A stretch of DNA of 64,000 nucleotides from Xiphydria camelus (taxonomy: Eukaryota > Arthropoda > Insecta > Hymenoptera > Xiphydriidae), in NCBI GenBank assembly GCA_963678675.1, contig OY783193.1, positions 11,890,822 to 11,954,821 on the forward strand. Reading direction: 5' to 3'. Within the stretch, counting starts at the first letter, position 1. Each line of letters starts with the position of its first letter. Shown piece after piece: positions 1-10,602 of the stretch. Position numbers and translations under genes: made by a program. The notes under the pieces were generated by a model. The model was not told the origin of the DNA. It made no database searches and was given only the letters and a program-made list of their open reading frames with translations.

Positions 1-243
1 TGTAGACTGAAACAAAACGTTATTCCTTTTTTGTATAGGCTTATTTATGTCTGGAAATATGTTGTGATGTGACTTTTGAAATTGAGTTAAAGTGATAAAT
101 TGAATTCTTGAATTGCGGTATACGTATATGTATGCTATTCATATGATTTACGAAGTATGATAATAAAAAGAAGTAATCAAATATAGAGAAGCTTGAATCA
201 AATTATATGTCAATATGTTTATAAGTAAAGAGACAATTCTTAC

Positions 244-1696
244 GAAGCCAATCAAATTTTCTTTTTCTTCTAAATAACGTTCGAATCCATCTAGATCATC
301 AGTAGTATTAATCGGTAAATTTGATGGTAAATGTGCTGCTTGACATTGGTTTAACGTGGCAGTTGTTGACTGCTTTTCAATCCATCGAAGTATTTGGGTA
401 TTTTGTTCTTTTATAATAAAAATTTCTCGTAATAACTTCCGTTGAAACACTACAATAAATTAATCAAAGTATTGGTAAAAATATATAGACATACGTCTGT
501 TAATTTTCCTACATAAAATCTGTATATTAGGTTGGCGGAAACGTTTTGTCGTATTGCAATATGTGCAGGCAATTTTACCCGCACATATTGAAATATTGGA
601 TTTCAAATATAATTACCATAGGCTTACCGATATTATTAACATTATTTGCTGCTAGGTCATCTAAATCATTATTCAAAGTACCGGTAGATTGCGATACTTT
701 TGAAAGATGAGAGATCGTTGAATGAGATGGTTGAACTGAATAATCATCATCATTTCTTGTATTAATAGAATGTGGATCGGAATTAACTAAAAAATATTCA
801 GATCATACATTTCTAATTCATACAAAGATATGATACAAAACTGTTAAATAGCTTATTTCATGTAATAAGATTGCTCGTAATTGTTGGATCATGTCCATAA
901 AATGATACAAATCAAGTTTTAAATTTCCTATAATTATTTAATGAAGGCTCAATTTGAAAATCTTCTTAAATTTATCGAAATGCCAGCGCGAAAAATATAA
1001 TCAGCCATGTTCATTAATAATTCTTCAGGTGTACGTACCATCCTCTCCCAGTTTCAATCTTTTGCACTCAGAACCAGACTTTTTATAGATTTCTACCTTC
1101 GGTGGTCTAGGAAGAAGACTGATATTTTCTTCGTCACTCGAATCAGACAAAATTTTGCGGGTAGCAGAGACTTTTCTCTTCCACGATTGCTTTTTTTTTG
1201 GTGTTTCAATACCTGACTGTATATCTGAGGTTACTTCGGCTTGTTTTATTTTATACGAAGCTTTTTCAAAATCATCTGTATAGAAATATAATGATTATAG
1301 TTTTTTAATATCGAATTGAAGAATCTGATGAAATAAAAAAAAATGTTATCGAACGATATCTCGTGCATTCGTTCAGCGCTCAACCATATCACAAAGAAAA
1401 GATAATGAGGAGCTCCAAAAATTCGGCTTTACGTTGTTATCCCCCTTTTGTTAAGAAGGAATAAGCATATGTGTGTACTTACCGCACTCAAAAAAACGAC
1501 GGCAAATACCATACACTGTCCAGGTCTCCTCATCTGGATTTTCCCCACGTTTTAATAATTTATTGTATTCATTTTGCGTCTTGCATGGTGGCCACAAGAC
1601 TTCTTTTTTTCGTGGCGTTAACCAGCGGCTATTTACTACAGCTATGCCGCCTGCACATTCCTCGGAAGCAGAAAACTCGACGCCTACATATGTCAT
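244..1696 (-). CDS. DUF4806-family protein, partial (3' end beyond the window)
   Basis: Four exons join in frame on the minus strand: 1696-1483, 1275-1039, 786-628 and 449-244. Each has a GT donor (GTAAGT, GTACGT, GTAAGC, GTAAGA) and an AG acceptor, giving 272 codons before the gene leaves the window. Exon 1 begins with an ATG (MTYVGVEFSAS) and has the N-terminal module usual in insect DUF4806 proteins: a short beta-rich start, then SRWLTPRKKEVLWPPCK. Exon 2 is basic with an acidic SDSSDEEN stretch. Exon 3 is polar and Asn/Asp-rich. Exon 4 has a likely amphipathic helix (LLREIFIIKEQNTQILRWIE), then LPINTTDDLDGFERYLEEKE, the start of a DUF4806 domain. The rest of the domain must lie at lower coordinates. 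The function of this family is unknown; it is expanded in insects and may derive from transposons. Family assignment is from pattern memory, not a search. Confidence 0.72.
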
Positions 1697-2290
1697 TATA
1701 CGCGACGTCTTATACAGTCACTCTTTTTTCGCTCGCTCTCACTTTTATTTTCCTGTCACTTTGCTGCTTTAAGAAATCGTATATGCACTGCACTGAAAAT
1801 GCCACGAATGTTCGAATATCGTTTGAACTGTACGGGACTACCGACGTGACTGAACCGAAATTTTCAAACTCAAAGAAATAAACCGTTTCTGCCGTGGTGA
1901 CGGTACGTTAGTATAGGGAAAGACCCACCTCGGTCTACGGCATTTGGTCAGCACATGGAACTCATTAAACGCGGATACCAAGGAAAGTGGCAGGTAACAC
2001 GGGTACCCGCAATGCCGTGATTTTCTATTCCGTTGGAGTTCTTGTAAAAAGTATCCCGCAGAGGTATCAAGGGAAAATCCCGTTTATTTCCGTTATTTGT
2101 AATTTTATGAAAATATATTTCAAATAAAATTTGTTTGGTATTGAAAGATACATATGGTAGATGCAACAGATTTTCAATGACACGCATTATTTACGAGATA
2201 TGAAGGTTACTTTCATCTTTTTAAGTGGAATTCGGTATTTTAATTCCTACAAAAGTAGTAGAGCTCGTCAAGATGAACAAAAAAAGGTAA
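1697..2290. other. Upstream region of the DUF4806 gene
   Basis: Presumed promoter and 5' untranslated sequence of the leftward gene. No TATA box or other element can be assigned with confidence. The short ORFs on the plus strand over 1471-1881 overlap exon 1 in antisense and look like shadows. Confidence 0.3.
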
Positions 2291-2455
2291 AAGGTGAAAT
2301 GTCCATTCGCTGAACCGTTTGTGAGATATTTCCGCTCAAAGTACAAGAGTAAATTTCGCTGGGCGCTGGAAACTTAGTCGCACGCAGCGCAATTTACTCT
2401 TGTACTTTGAACGAAAATATCTCACAAACTTTTCAACTGATGGGTATTTCATCTT
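2291..2455. repeat. Short snap-back MITE
   Basis: Two imperfect arms of about 65 bp face each other around a loop near 2365-2390. The arms share AAAGTACAAGAGTAAATT and its complement AATTTACTCTTGTACTTT, and TTTGTGAGATATTT with its complement. There is no coding capacity. Confidence 0.75.
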
Positions 2456-2529
2456 ATACATTTCTTACAGTTACACACCTGATTATGCGTAGGGAAATAA
2501 TAAATTATGTGACTGTTTCGTCAACAAAT

Positions 2530-2665
2530 TACGTGAAAAAAACGTCATTTCAATGACGTCATAATATGATCTTCAAATAACACGTGATTAAAACGTCGAA
2601 TTTAAGGCATATGACGTCGTCGACGAACAATCACCTTCAAGCGACGTGAATATGACGTGTCACTG
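2530..2665. promoter_or_regulatory. Cluster of TGACGT (CRE/ATF-like) motifs
   Basis: TGACGT or ACGTCA recurs several times in about 135 bp, including a full palindrome TGACGTCA near 2555 and further TGACGT near 2610 and 2653; CACGTG is at 2581. These match the core bound by CREB/ATF-type bZIP factors. No gene start is close, so a regulatory role is only a possibility. Confidence 0.3.
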
Positions 2666-2931
2666 CTACCTGGGTATTGTCTTACACCAAAAGTGGTCCA
2701 TACAGATCCAGACCGCAGAATTTCTTACAGTGTATTTCTTTCAGTGTGTATCAGTGTAGAATTTCTTTCAAAGCATCGCGCGACAATCCGAGTCGAAATC
2801 TTAATACTAATTTCAGCCTCAACTTGGTCAAAGCGGACAAATCCGCCACTTTTGTAAGTCTAAACTAGTATTAAATTTGAAGGCTCAAACATTACGAGCC
2901 CCGTCCCGCTTCAGTTGGCCCATGGGCGATT

Positions 2932-3737
2932 CCATTATCGCGGGTGCAACATTTAGACTCATATAAAGTTCCTTAACGATAAAATAAAAATCATTTATAC
3001 CTAATGAAATTAATCTTGGAAGAATTACATTTTAACATGTTCACTTTATATTCGTTTATAAGAATTTTAATTTGATATTTATACAGGGTGTTATGCAGGT
3101 CGATGCAAACCTTATATGAGCTGATAGAATACCTCATTTAGAACCTATTTAGCCACAGTTACCTTAGTACAAAGTCTGATAATTTTCGAGCTATTCGCAA
3201 AAAAGTGATAATGTTATCACCCGTTTTCAATGTGTTAAAATGATGTTATTAATCTCTACTTCGTTTTTAGACAATCCTTACCATATTAAATAGAAAAATA
3301 CAGATTAGAGCAAGAATTCAAACTGAAAAAATGAATGTAAGAGTTATTATCTTCATTCTTTCATTGGCGAATAGCTCGAAAACTAGCAGAGTTTGTACTA
3401 AGGTAACTGTGGCTAAATAGGTTCTAAATGAGGTATTCTATCAGCTCATATAAGGTTTGCATCGACCTGCATAACACCCTGCATAGTCAGGAGGAAGGTT
3501 CAAAGTGCTATCGCGGGTGCAACAGATAGGGCCAATTTTGTTGCACCCGCGATAGCACTTTGAACCTTCCTCCTGACTATATAAATATGAAATTAAAATT
3601 CTTGTAAACGAATATAAAGTGAACATGTTAAAATGTAATTCTTCCAAGATTAATTTCATTATAAATGATTTTTATTTTATCGTTAATGAACTTTATATGA
3701 GTCTAAATATTGCATCCGCGATAATGGAATCGCCCCC
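2932..3737. mobile_element. Middle palindromic element of the nest
   Basis: Arms begin GGGCGATTCCATTATCGCGG at the left and end with the complement GGAATCGCCC at the right. They continue in register through ATCATTTAT, TTAATCTTGGAAGAATTACA and CTATCGCGGGTGCAA to a central loop near 3525. The left arm is split by the inner element at 3084-3481. Confidence 0.8.
3084..3481. mobile_element. Inner TA-target MITE (CAGGGTGTTATGC ends)
   Basis: Terminal inverted repeats start CAGGGTGTTATGCAGGTCGA and extend over 90 bp (TTAGCCACAGTTACCTTAGT and its complement). The flanks are TA at left and CA at right. The opposite arm of the middle element gives the pre-insertion site as ...TTTATATAGTCAGG, so the target duplication was TA with one later change. 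This fits Tc1/mariner-like insertion. Confidence 0.82.
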
Positions 3738-4317
3738 ATCCACTAAAATAACAATTATTAAATGAATTGTAAAGTTACTGCTGCCTTATATTTTTTCTAG
3801 GCTGAAATGTAATAATTGTAAAACTGTTTTGTAATACACTGCACGGCACTATGTGTTTCATAATGTACAATTTTAAAATAAAATCAGAATTGAAGAAAAT
3901 GACGCTTTTAGTCATGTTTTATCCGCCGGCTATTTCGAGCATTTCGAGCCTTACTTACGAATTAATTATTTAATTAATTAATTACGAATTGCGGCCGTTA
4001 TTAAAAACAAAGACGATGTTACCCAGTGGTGAATTTTTCAAGACGTTGCAATATTTTTTCATTTTGTCTGCAGTTTGTTCTCGTAACATGAATAAACTGC
4101 TGGTAGGTCTTAAACTCTGTAAAAACGTTAGTTGAAAAATAAATAACGTGCATATTGACATAAACTTCAAATTTATCTTGATTGGGTGTCAGTAACCGGA
4201 AAAATTTTACAACTTGTCCAACTGAAGCGGGACCGGGCTCGTAGATTAGACCTACAAGTTGCCGATTTGTCCGCTTTCGCCAAGTGTAGGCTCCAACTAG
4301 TATTAAAATTTCGACTC

Positions 4318-5206
4318 ACAGGAAAGCTCTCGAAAAACAACAGAAGCAAACGTGCCCTTAGAATATGCTCCACGGTAAGACGGGTCAGGGATGGCGATGC
4401 ACCAATCCCGACTGTTCCGGAATAGGGTCGATTCGATTCGCCTCGTTGCGAGACACCGCCGACAATGGACGAGTATAAAATGCAATAACACGTCCTCTTT
4501 ACCCTATCCGCCCCCGAAGCCGTCCTTGGTAACGAGGGTGAGGAATAGCGATTGCGTCCCAGGAATGCGTGATGACTACTTTGTTAGGAATGCAGCGCAG
4601 CATCCATGCGCGAGCGAAACGAAGCGGAGACGAGACGAGTCGAGCGAGCGGGGCAGCTAGGCTTCCCTGGAATGCCGTGGCACCCCAACCCCGCGAAATA
4701 CTAGCGAGTCTGGGGATCTCTGTGTGTTCGTTCTGCTCTCGTGCCGCTGCGTCTGACGCTACGGCACTCTTCGAGGGCTCCAGGGGTGGATGGAATCGGT
4801 GGTTGTCAGGGATTCAACGAGCGCAACCCCGAAGAACTTTCCCTCCTCCTCGAGGAATTTTCACGTTCTGTTAATCCCGAAAAATGTAATTACGGCTCGA
4901 TGCCGGCCCGGGATTGGCGGAGATGGTGTCTCGAAGAAGGCGCGAGACACCGTGGGGGATGCTTGGCAAGCAGCCCCATCGCTTTTTGATGGTTTCACCG
5001 GCGAGAGCGTGGAAAGCATTCGATTTTCGATTAAGCCGTCGTGAAGTAGGAATGGGCCAAAGGGAGCGAAGCCGGAGCGTCTCGTGCTTCTGAACGTATC
5101 GGAGGATCGATTTGGAGGAAACCGCTGCGAGAACGCGACGATTGTGAGTAATGGGTGTCTGTCGGTATCTGCTGCGCATAATCGGTACCTGTGCGGACTG
5201 ATGTTA
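4318..5206. other. Gene-free, partly GC-rich tract
   Basis: GC-rich sequence with overlapping ORFs of 80-130 codons in several frames on both strands. None has splice signals, a recognizable domain or codon structure that separates it from its shadows. No repeat arms seen. Confidence 0.4.
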
Positions 5207-5468
5207 CACTGTGAGAAAAATAACCTGGTCAATCTAACCAAAATCCTGGAGATGATAAACAAACCGTTCGGTGAATAATGGATCCTCTATCTGCTTGGTC
5301 AGACTGACCATTTTCTGATTAAAATAACTAGACATGCAGTTAGAATAATTAAACATACAGCTGAAATAACTAAATGTTTGGTTCAACTTACTGGTATCTT
5401 GGTTAACAAAATTAAACCCATTTAACCAGATGCGTTTCGTCATTTTACCCGTGCTATTTTTCTCAGTG
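5207..5468. mobile_element. MITE of the CACTGAGAAAAAT family
   Basis: The left end is CACTGTGAGAAAAATAACC and the right end ATTTTTCTCAGTG. TA flanks the left and CA the right. Subterminal blocks GATGCGTTTCGTCATTTTA and GGTTCAACTTACTGG recur in the copies at 38971, 61701, 61958 and 62902, which defines a family. Non-coding. Confidence 0.8.
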
Positions 5469-6895
5469 CATGCACAGTCTACTCTCGAATGTGCATAGAT
5501 GCAAATATATCATCACGCAAAAGATATTTTGCTCCTACGAGATCAAACGAAACACCAGGAGGCGAGATTTTCTAGTGGCCCGACGAAAAAAAAATCACCC
5601 CTCGCGCTCCCTGGACAGTCACCAAAATCCTAAATGACAGTCAGGTGCACGGTACGTCACGGTGCATACGATGAAGCAGTGATACACCCTCGGTGCGTGA
5701 CTAAAGCGCGTTTAGGGACGTCTCTAGCGGGAGGGATCCAGTTCGGAATAACGCCAAACCATATCGACGTAATTACACGGATAGCATTAGTGTCACATCC
5801 GAAACGCCGCGCCGATCGAAGGGTGGATACACCTGCATACGATCATATTTCATGCGTTTGGAGTCAACCTCTATGCGGCGTGAAATGACAAGCATTATCG
5901 AGTTGCTGCCGATTTTCATTGTATCGGATGCGTGGGATCGAAATAAACAGGAGATCCACTCGAAAAACCTATATTATGTAAGACATCAGATGAACATTTG
6001 TGAAGGAACCATGATTTACCCAGAAATCGTGGCCGATTTTGGCGCAAACTATAATTCTATAGTTGTTCTGAGTAGTAAGATTCTGGTTATAGTAACAAGA
6101 GATCAGGATTACCGTAACCAAATCAACAAAAATTATTTCAACTATATTCATAATCTGTTTAATCACAAATATGGTACTAGCAACCAGGGAAATTCAACCT
6201 TACGATTATGGTCGATTTTACTCTCCACTTTTCTCTCAGATATAACAATATAAATCAATAAATCTCTCAGTAAATCCTGCTTTTGAGATCACATAAATCA
6301 AATACTAGATAACAATGATTTTGCCAACGTTCGACAATTTTAATAGAAACTCCTTGGAAGAAATCGAAACAAATCGAATGACAAAATTCACTCAACCGCA
6401 GTAGGTAACCGATGATGTATTGGGAGAATTTCGTCGATACCGTCTTTTGAAAATATGTATTCCTCGGAATACAATCCAAATACGATCAACGACCATCTCC
6501 CATGGATGAAGGGCACACACTCCGCGGACCGTGCATACCTTCTTTTGTGCTCATCCTCCGTCCGCGTTGTTTGCCAAATAAAACCCTATTCTTTCTCGCC
6601 CTATTCTCTGCACTGCGTGCACAATCCCCCAATGATATGGCTAGTTGGGCATCAAACTTCGGTATGCCCCTCCGGTGTCCATGCAGAGGGGTTGGGGTTA
6701 GCGCGGTGACGGTGATGCAAAGTATTTGAGGAAAACACGTGCTGCGCGAAGGGGACTGATGCCAGCTTACTCGGACTCGTTAAATCGGTCACGGCGTGAA
6801 CCATATTTCGAGGAAGAGCGACAGGGCGTGAAAAGCTCAGCTCTTCTAGAAATCTGAAATGTGCCGACCGATCCTAATTCCCTTACACTCAGAGA
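5469..6895. other. Gene-free tract
   Basis: I see no gene, RNA or repeat here. Several short ORFs overlap on both strands without splice structure or recognizable sequence. Confidence 0.35.
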
Positions 6896-7355
6896 AAAAC
6901 CGTATGTCATTTCAAGTAAATCGTAATATGTATTTGAAAATGTAGTGCTCAAATAAAAAAAAAGTTTAGTCAATACAAATACAATACCTATTTAAGAATT
7001 TTCTATTTTCATATTTCATATTTCATAGATTTATATACAAGGGGGATTAGGGGGCGATTAAAAGTGTAAAAGGCCGAGAGGCCATACAGTAAGAAACAAA
7101 CAAATAAAATAGTCAATACAAATAAAAATTTCTTTGGTTCAACGATAACTAAAATTTTTGTATACTTCATTCTAGTAAACGTATTTATTTAACGTCTAGT
7201 TTAGTTAGTTCTATTAGAAGTTGTTTTATATTCAAGTAAACATATACAGGGTGATTCAGAAATAAGTGGCACAACTTTAATGTGTCAGAGATCTTGTCGA
7301 AATATGAAAAAAAGTTAAATGAAATTTTTGTCTACGCCTCACCGTTTAGAATATA

Positions 7356-7717
7356 CAGAGTGTTAAAATTGAATGTTTTTTAAAAATTTTTCAATAATAT
7401 CTTTTGATGGGCGCAAAACAATTTTACGAAATTTGGTATACAGGGGTTTTTTGGGACAAGGAATCGAAATTTGATGACCTTTTTGTTGAATGTTGTAGAG
7501 GGTGTGCTACATACAGTGTAGCGCAAAAAAGTTGAGACATTTGTAACTACATTAAGGCTTGCATAAGGCGCCCTCTACAACATTCAACAAAAAGGTCATC
7601 AAATTTCGATTCCTTGTCCCAAGAAACCCCTGTATACCAAATTTCGTAAAATTGTTTTGTGCCCATCAAAAGATATTATTGAAAAACTTTTAAAAAACAT
7701 TCAATTTTAACACCCTG
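7356..7717. mobile_element. Nested MITE (CAGAGTGTTAAAATTGAATG ends) with TA duplication
   Basis: Terminal inverted repeats CAGAGTGTTAAAATTGAATG and CATTCAATTTTAACACCCTG extend over about 160 bp (AAGATATTATTGAAAAA and AAGGTCATCAAATTTCGATT). Exact TA flanks lie at 7354-7355 and 7718-7719. Confidence 0.85.
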
Positions 7718-7739
7718 TACCATATGTCCGTCTCTGTAC

Positions 7740-7967
7740 TGGCCAGTTTGAAAGTTACCTTCGGATAGGCTTGGTCGGTACTCGAGTCATTTAATACGGT
7801 AGAAGTCGAGTCGGCAGTTAGAGTTGATGTCAATTCGGGAGATCGAAGCGTCTAACCTCGAAATTGTGAATTTGTGAATAATGGAAATTACGAAAATAAT
7901 TATATTTACGGTATAAATGTCTCGATTACCGACCAAGCCTATCCGAAGGTAACTTTCGAACTGGCCT
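7740..7967. mobile_element. Nested MITE (GGCCAGTTTGAAAGTTACC ends)
   Basis: Ends GGCCAGTTTGAAAGTTACCT and GGTAACTTTCGAACTGGCC, with AGGCTTGGTCGGTA just inside. It is a shorter relative of the copy at 36956-37296, sharing GTCAATTCGGGAGATCGAAG and GCGTCTAACCTCGAAATT. Confidence 0.8.
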
Positions 7968-8097
7968 AAACGGTGAGGCGTAGAAAAAAATGTCATTTAA
8001 CTTTCTGTCATATTTCGACAAGATCTATGACATATTAAAATGGTGCCACTTATTTCTGAATCACCCTGGATATTTGCAGCGACGAAATTATTTATTC

Positions 8098-8380
8098 TGT
8101 TGGCGAACGAAAAGTGAGTTCGCCAACTCGTGGCGGAGCGTTTCGTCCTGGAGTCGGCCCGTGGACTCGTCAGTACCTAAGGCGAGGCCGACTCCTGCCT
8201 TAGACGCTCTGTGGTCCTCCGTGAGAGACGGGCAGTTACGGTCTTATATGTAATAGTAACTTGCCCGTTGTTGGACCACTAACGAAAAGCCGAGAGCCAT
8301 AGCCGGGAGCCGCGGAGTCGATGGCCGAGAGGGTCGGCGCCATCTGGCGGGAGGCCGTCGAAGCGTGATGGGTCGCCACA
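8098..8380. mobile_element. Probable solo LTR of a retrotransposon
   Basis: A 283-bp segment begins TGTTGGCGA and ends TCGCCACA, the TG...CA form of long terminal repeats. It is flanked on both sides by the 4-bp direct repeat ATTC (8094-8097 and 8381-8384). The interior is GC-rich and lacks an ORF. No second LTR or internal coding region is nearby, so recombination to a solo LTR is the simplest reading. A 4- to 5-bp duplication fits Ty3/gypsy or BEL elements. Confidence 0.55.
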
Positions 8381-8462
8381 ATTCATTAGTAGAAATATAC
8401 TGTATCATTCAGTGTGAGATAAATTATTTCTTTGAATAGAACAAATCTTAAATTTCAATTGC

Positions 8463-8618
8463 ATACAACCCGTCCCAGGGAATACACGCCAGCGTAGCGG
8501 GTTGCATATCGGTTAACGCCTCCGATCCGCTACGGTGTCCTATCCTGTGTCCGGCGCCAGGCGGATAACCGATATGCAACCCGCTACGCTGGCGTGAATT
8601 CCCTGGGACGGGTTGTAT
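8463..8618. repeat. Palindromic repeat (hairpin) of 156 bp
   Basis: Arms ATACAACCCGTCCCAGGGAA and TTCCCTGGGACGGGTTGTAT are followed inwards by ACGCCAGCGTAGCGGGTTGC and its complement. The loop is about 50 bp. Confidence 0.85.
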
Positions 8619-10348
8619 ATAAATTGTTTAATACTAATAAACCGTTTATATACTTATTTCAACTAATCTTCATCAAATTAAGTATAATATATTCGTGTGA
8701 AATAAAAGATTGATTCATTTTAACCTATATAGTTTTGATTTTTCCACTAAACGAAGTACATTGAATCAAATAACGTCTTTACTCCACTTCTCAAAGTGGT
8801 AGCAGCCAGCAGGCCATGCCCTCACGACTCCGCCGCTAGAGGGCGAGCGTTCTCGTCATACAAAAAATCTTTTGCATTGATATGGATAGCCGTCGCAGGC
8901 GACCGTAATTAATCAGGCATTTGACATCTGGAGTGTAACAAACCCCAGTGCCACTGTCGGAACACGTGATGAAATTTCACGTGTCGAATGCCGGGTTAAA
9001 AGCGCTTTTAGATGGTCTTCGGAAAAAGGGAGATGAAGTCGGAAAAGGAACTATTTAATTCCAGAAATTCGCCAATTGATGAGAGGCACAAGGGAGTACA
9101 TCAATTTCGAAATAGACTGTATATCCTGACTCTTTCTATGTATCCACCGTTTGGGAATTAAGTTTCATATATATTGCCTCTGAGGGTGAATTATGAATAC
9201 CTTGAAGGCATGCGCAACCCATTAACGCGACTTGTACAATTTTCTTTCTACAGCGATTTTTAAAAGGCACTTTTTCATAAAAAATTGTCAAGTAAATGAT
9301 TAATTTCGAAAAAGTGTGCTCAAAGGATCTATCGCTACTTTTAGAAAAATCAACCAATTGAGCTGCCGTTAAAGTTTTTATAGCTATTCGTCAATTACTC
9401 GTGTATTAGAAACGATGAAAAATGATTTTAAAAAACAAGAAGTTTCTCAACGTCACCGACATCGTCGTCATCGTTCACTACGAGCTTTTCAACGCGCCCG
9501 TAAAGAGTTCGCACTCTGGCACCCTTACCTTCTTTTCTGCTCACTCGCCCCAGGTACGCCAGATCGGACAGATCGTCCGTAGCGAATGGAGTAGAGAGCT
9601 TCTAGCCACAAGGGGGGCACGTGTTCGATCGCACACTCGTGCCATCAGACCGACGAAATTTTAAAATTTACTCGTGACCCAAATAAAAAATGTATTTCAC
9701 ATGAATAAATAATTTCCTTTTACCATCAATATAAATTATTTAAATTAAATAAGTCGTTGGTTATATTATACATAATATTTAAAAGAAATTTGATTCAAAC
9801 CAATAATATCATTGATTTAAATATATTATTTACTTGAATTATGTATATTTGGCTGGCTCATAATGAAAAGTAAACATTTATTTAATCCAAATAAATAACA
9901 TATAATCCATATAAAGAAAATATACATTTAATCTCTCTCCAAATAAAATTCGAACGCTAATCAGGAGAGAAGTAAATATTTAATTAATTTAAATAAGCTG
10001 AAATAAATTTGACATTCATTTTTAATATACAGTTTCGTTACCTCGTGTAGCCCATTTTAACTAAACCAACTACACGGAATCAAATAAAAGTCTAGTATAA
10101 TTTCATATTTAAATAAACGCTATAGATCGGCGTAAGTAGGATTTAGTAGTTTTGAACCATACATTTCTCTGGGTGTGGATCCTTATCAGTTGAAATAGTG
10201 CAATTAGATAAGAATATCTCTGATATCGCTGTGGAAAGTATCACGGTGATTATTAACAAGATTAAGGAAATTGATGTCTAACCCCCTAGATGATTAAAGT
10301 GAAGTCCAAGGGCCATCGAACTGACCACGGAGAATTCCTGTAGGACTA
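8619..10348. other. Gene-free, AT-rich tract
   Basis: No gene seen. From 9660 to 10140 the sequence is AT-rich with many AAATAAA-like words. Near 10160-10175 it carries ATTTCTCTGGGTG, which could be the far end of an element starting CACTCAGAGAAA at 6896. Confidence 0.35.
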
Positions 10349-10600
10349 CACTGAGAGAAATAAATTGCTGGTGCCAAACAAATATTTTCTTCGATCAAAA
10401 ACATGATATAATTTCAGAATCGAATCATGACTTTCTTCGTGCGAGAAAATATTTGATAAACTCGAGTAATTGTTTTTTTTTGCGCAGAAAGAATCTCTTA
10501 TTCCCACGATGGTATTCTTAAAAACGTGTAAGATCTTGAATTCGAATATGTGCTTGATTCAAGAACAATTTTTTGATACTAACAATTATTTCTCTCAGTG
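10349..10600. mobile_element. TA-flanked MITE (CACTGAGAGAAATAA ends)
   Basis: Left end CACTGAGAGAAATAA, right end TTATTTCTCTCAGTG, with exact TA duplications at 10347-10348 and 10601-10602. The interior inverted blocks (AAATATTT and others) are non-coding. The ends resemble the CACTGAGAAAAAT family but the interior differs. Confidence 0.85.
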
Positions 10601-10602
10601 TA

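Larger units (their letters stand above)
2790..4317. mobile_element. Outer palindromic element of a three-level transposon nest
   Basis: The left arm (about 2790-2920) is the reverse complement of the right arm (about 4205-4317). Shared pieces include GAGTCGAAAT, GCGGACAAATC and GTCCCGCTTCAGTTGG. A second palindrome lies inside it, and that one is interrupted by a third. No ORF of note is present. AT-rich sequence at 3740-4190 separates the middle element from the right arm. Confidence 0.7.
7247..8068. mobile_element. Outer MITE (CAGGGTGATTCAG ends) with nested insertions
   Basis: Left end CAGGGTGATTCAGAAATAAG is matched by the right end TATTTCTGAATCACCCTG. Arms continue through TGTCAGAGATCTTGTCG and CTACGCCTCACCGTTTA. 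TA precedes the left end. Two further palindromic elements sit between the arms. The outer element alone is about 200 bp. Confidence 0.82.

Noticed and set aside
528..600. Mariner end (TTAGGTTGGCGGAAACG) in the DUF4806 intron
   Set aside because: Only about 25 bp resembles a mariner terminus and no second end or transposase was found; too little for a feature.
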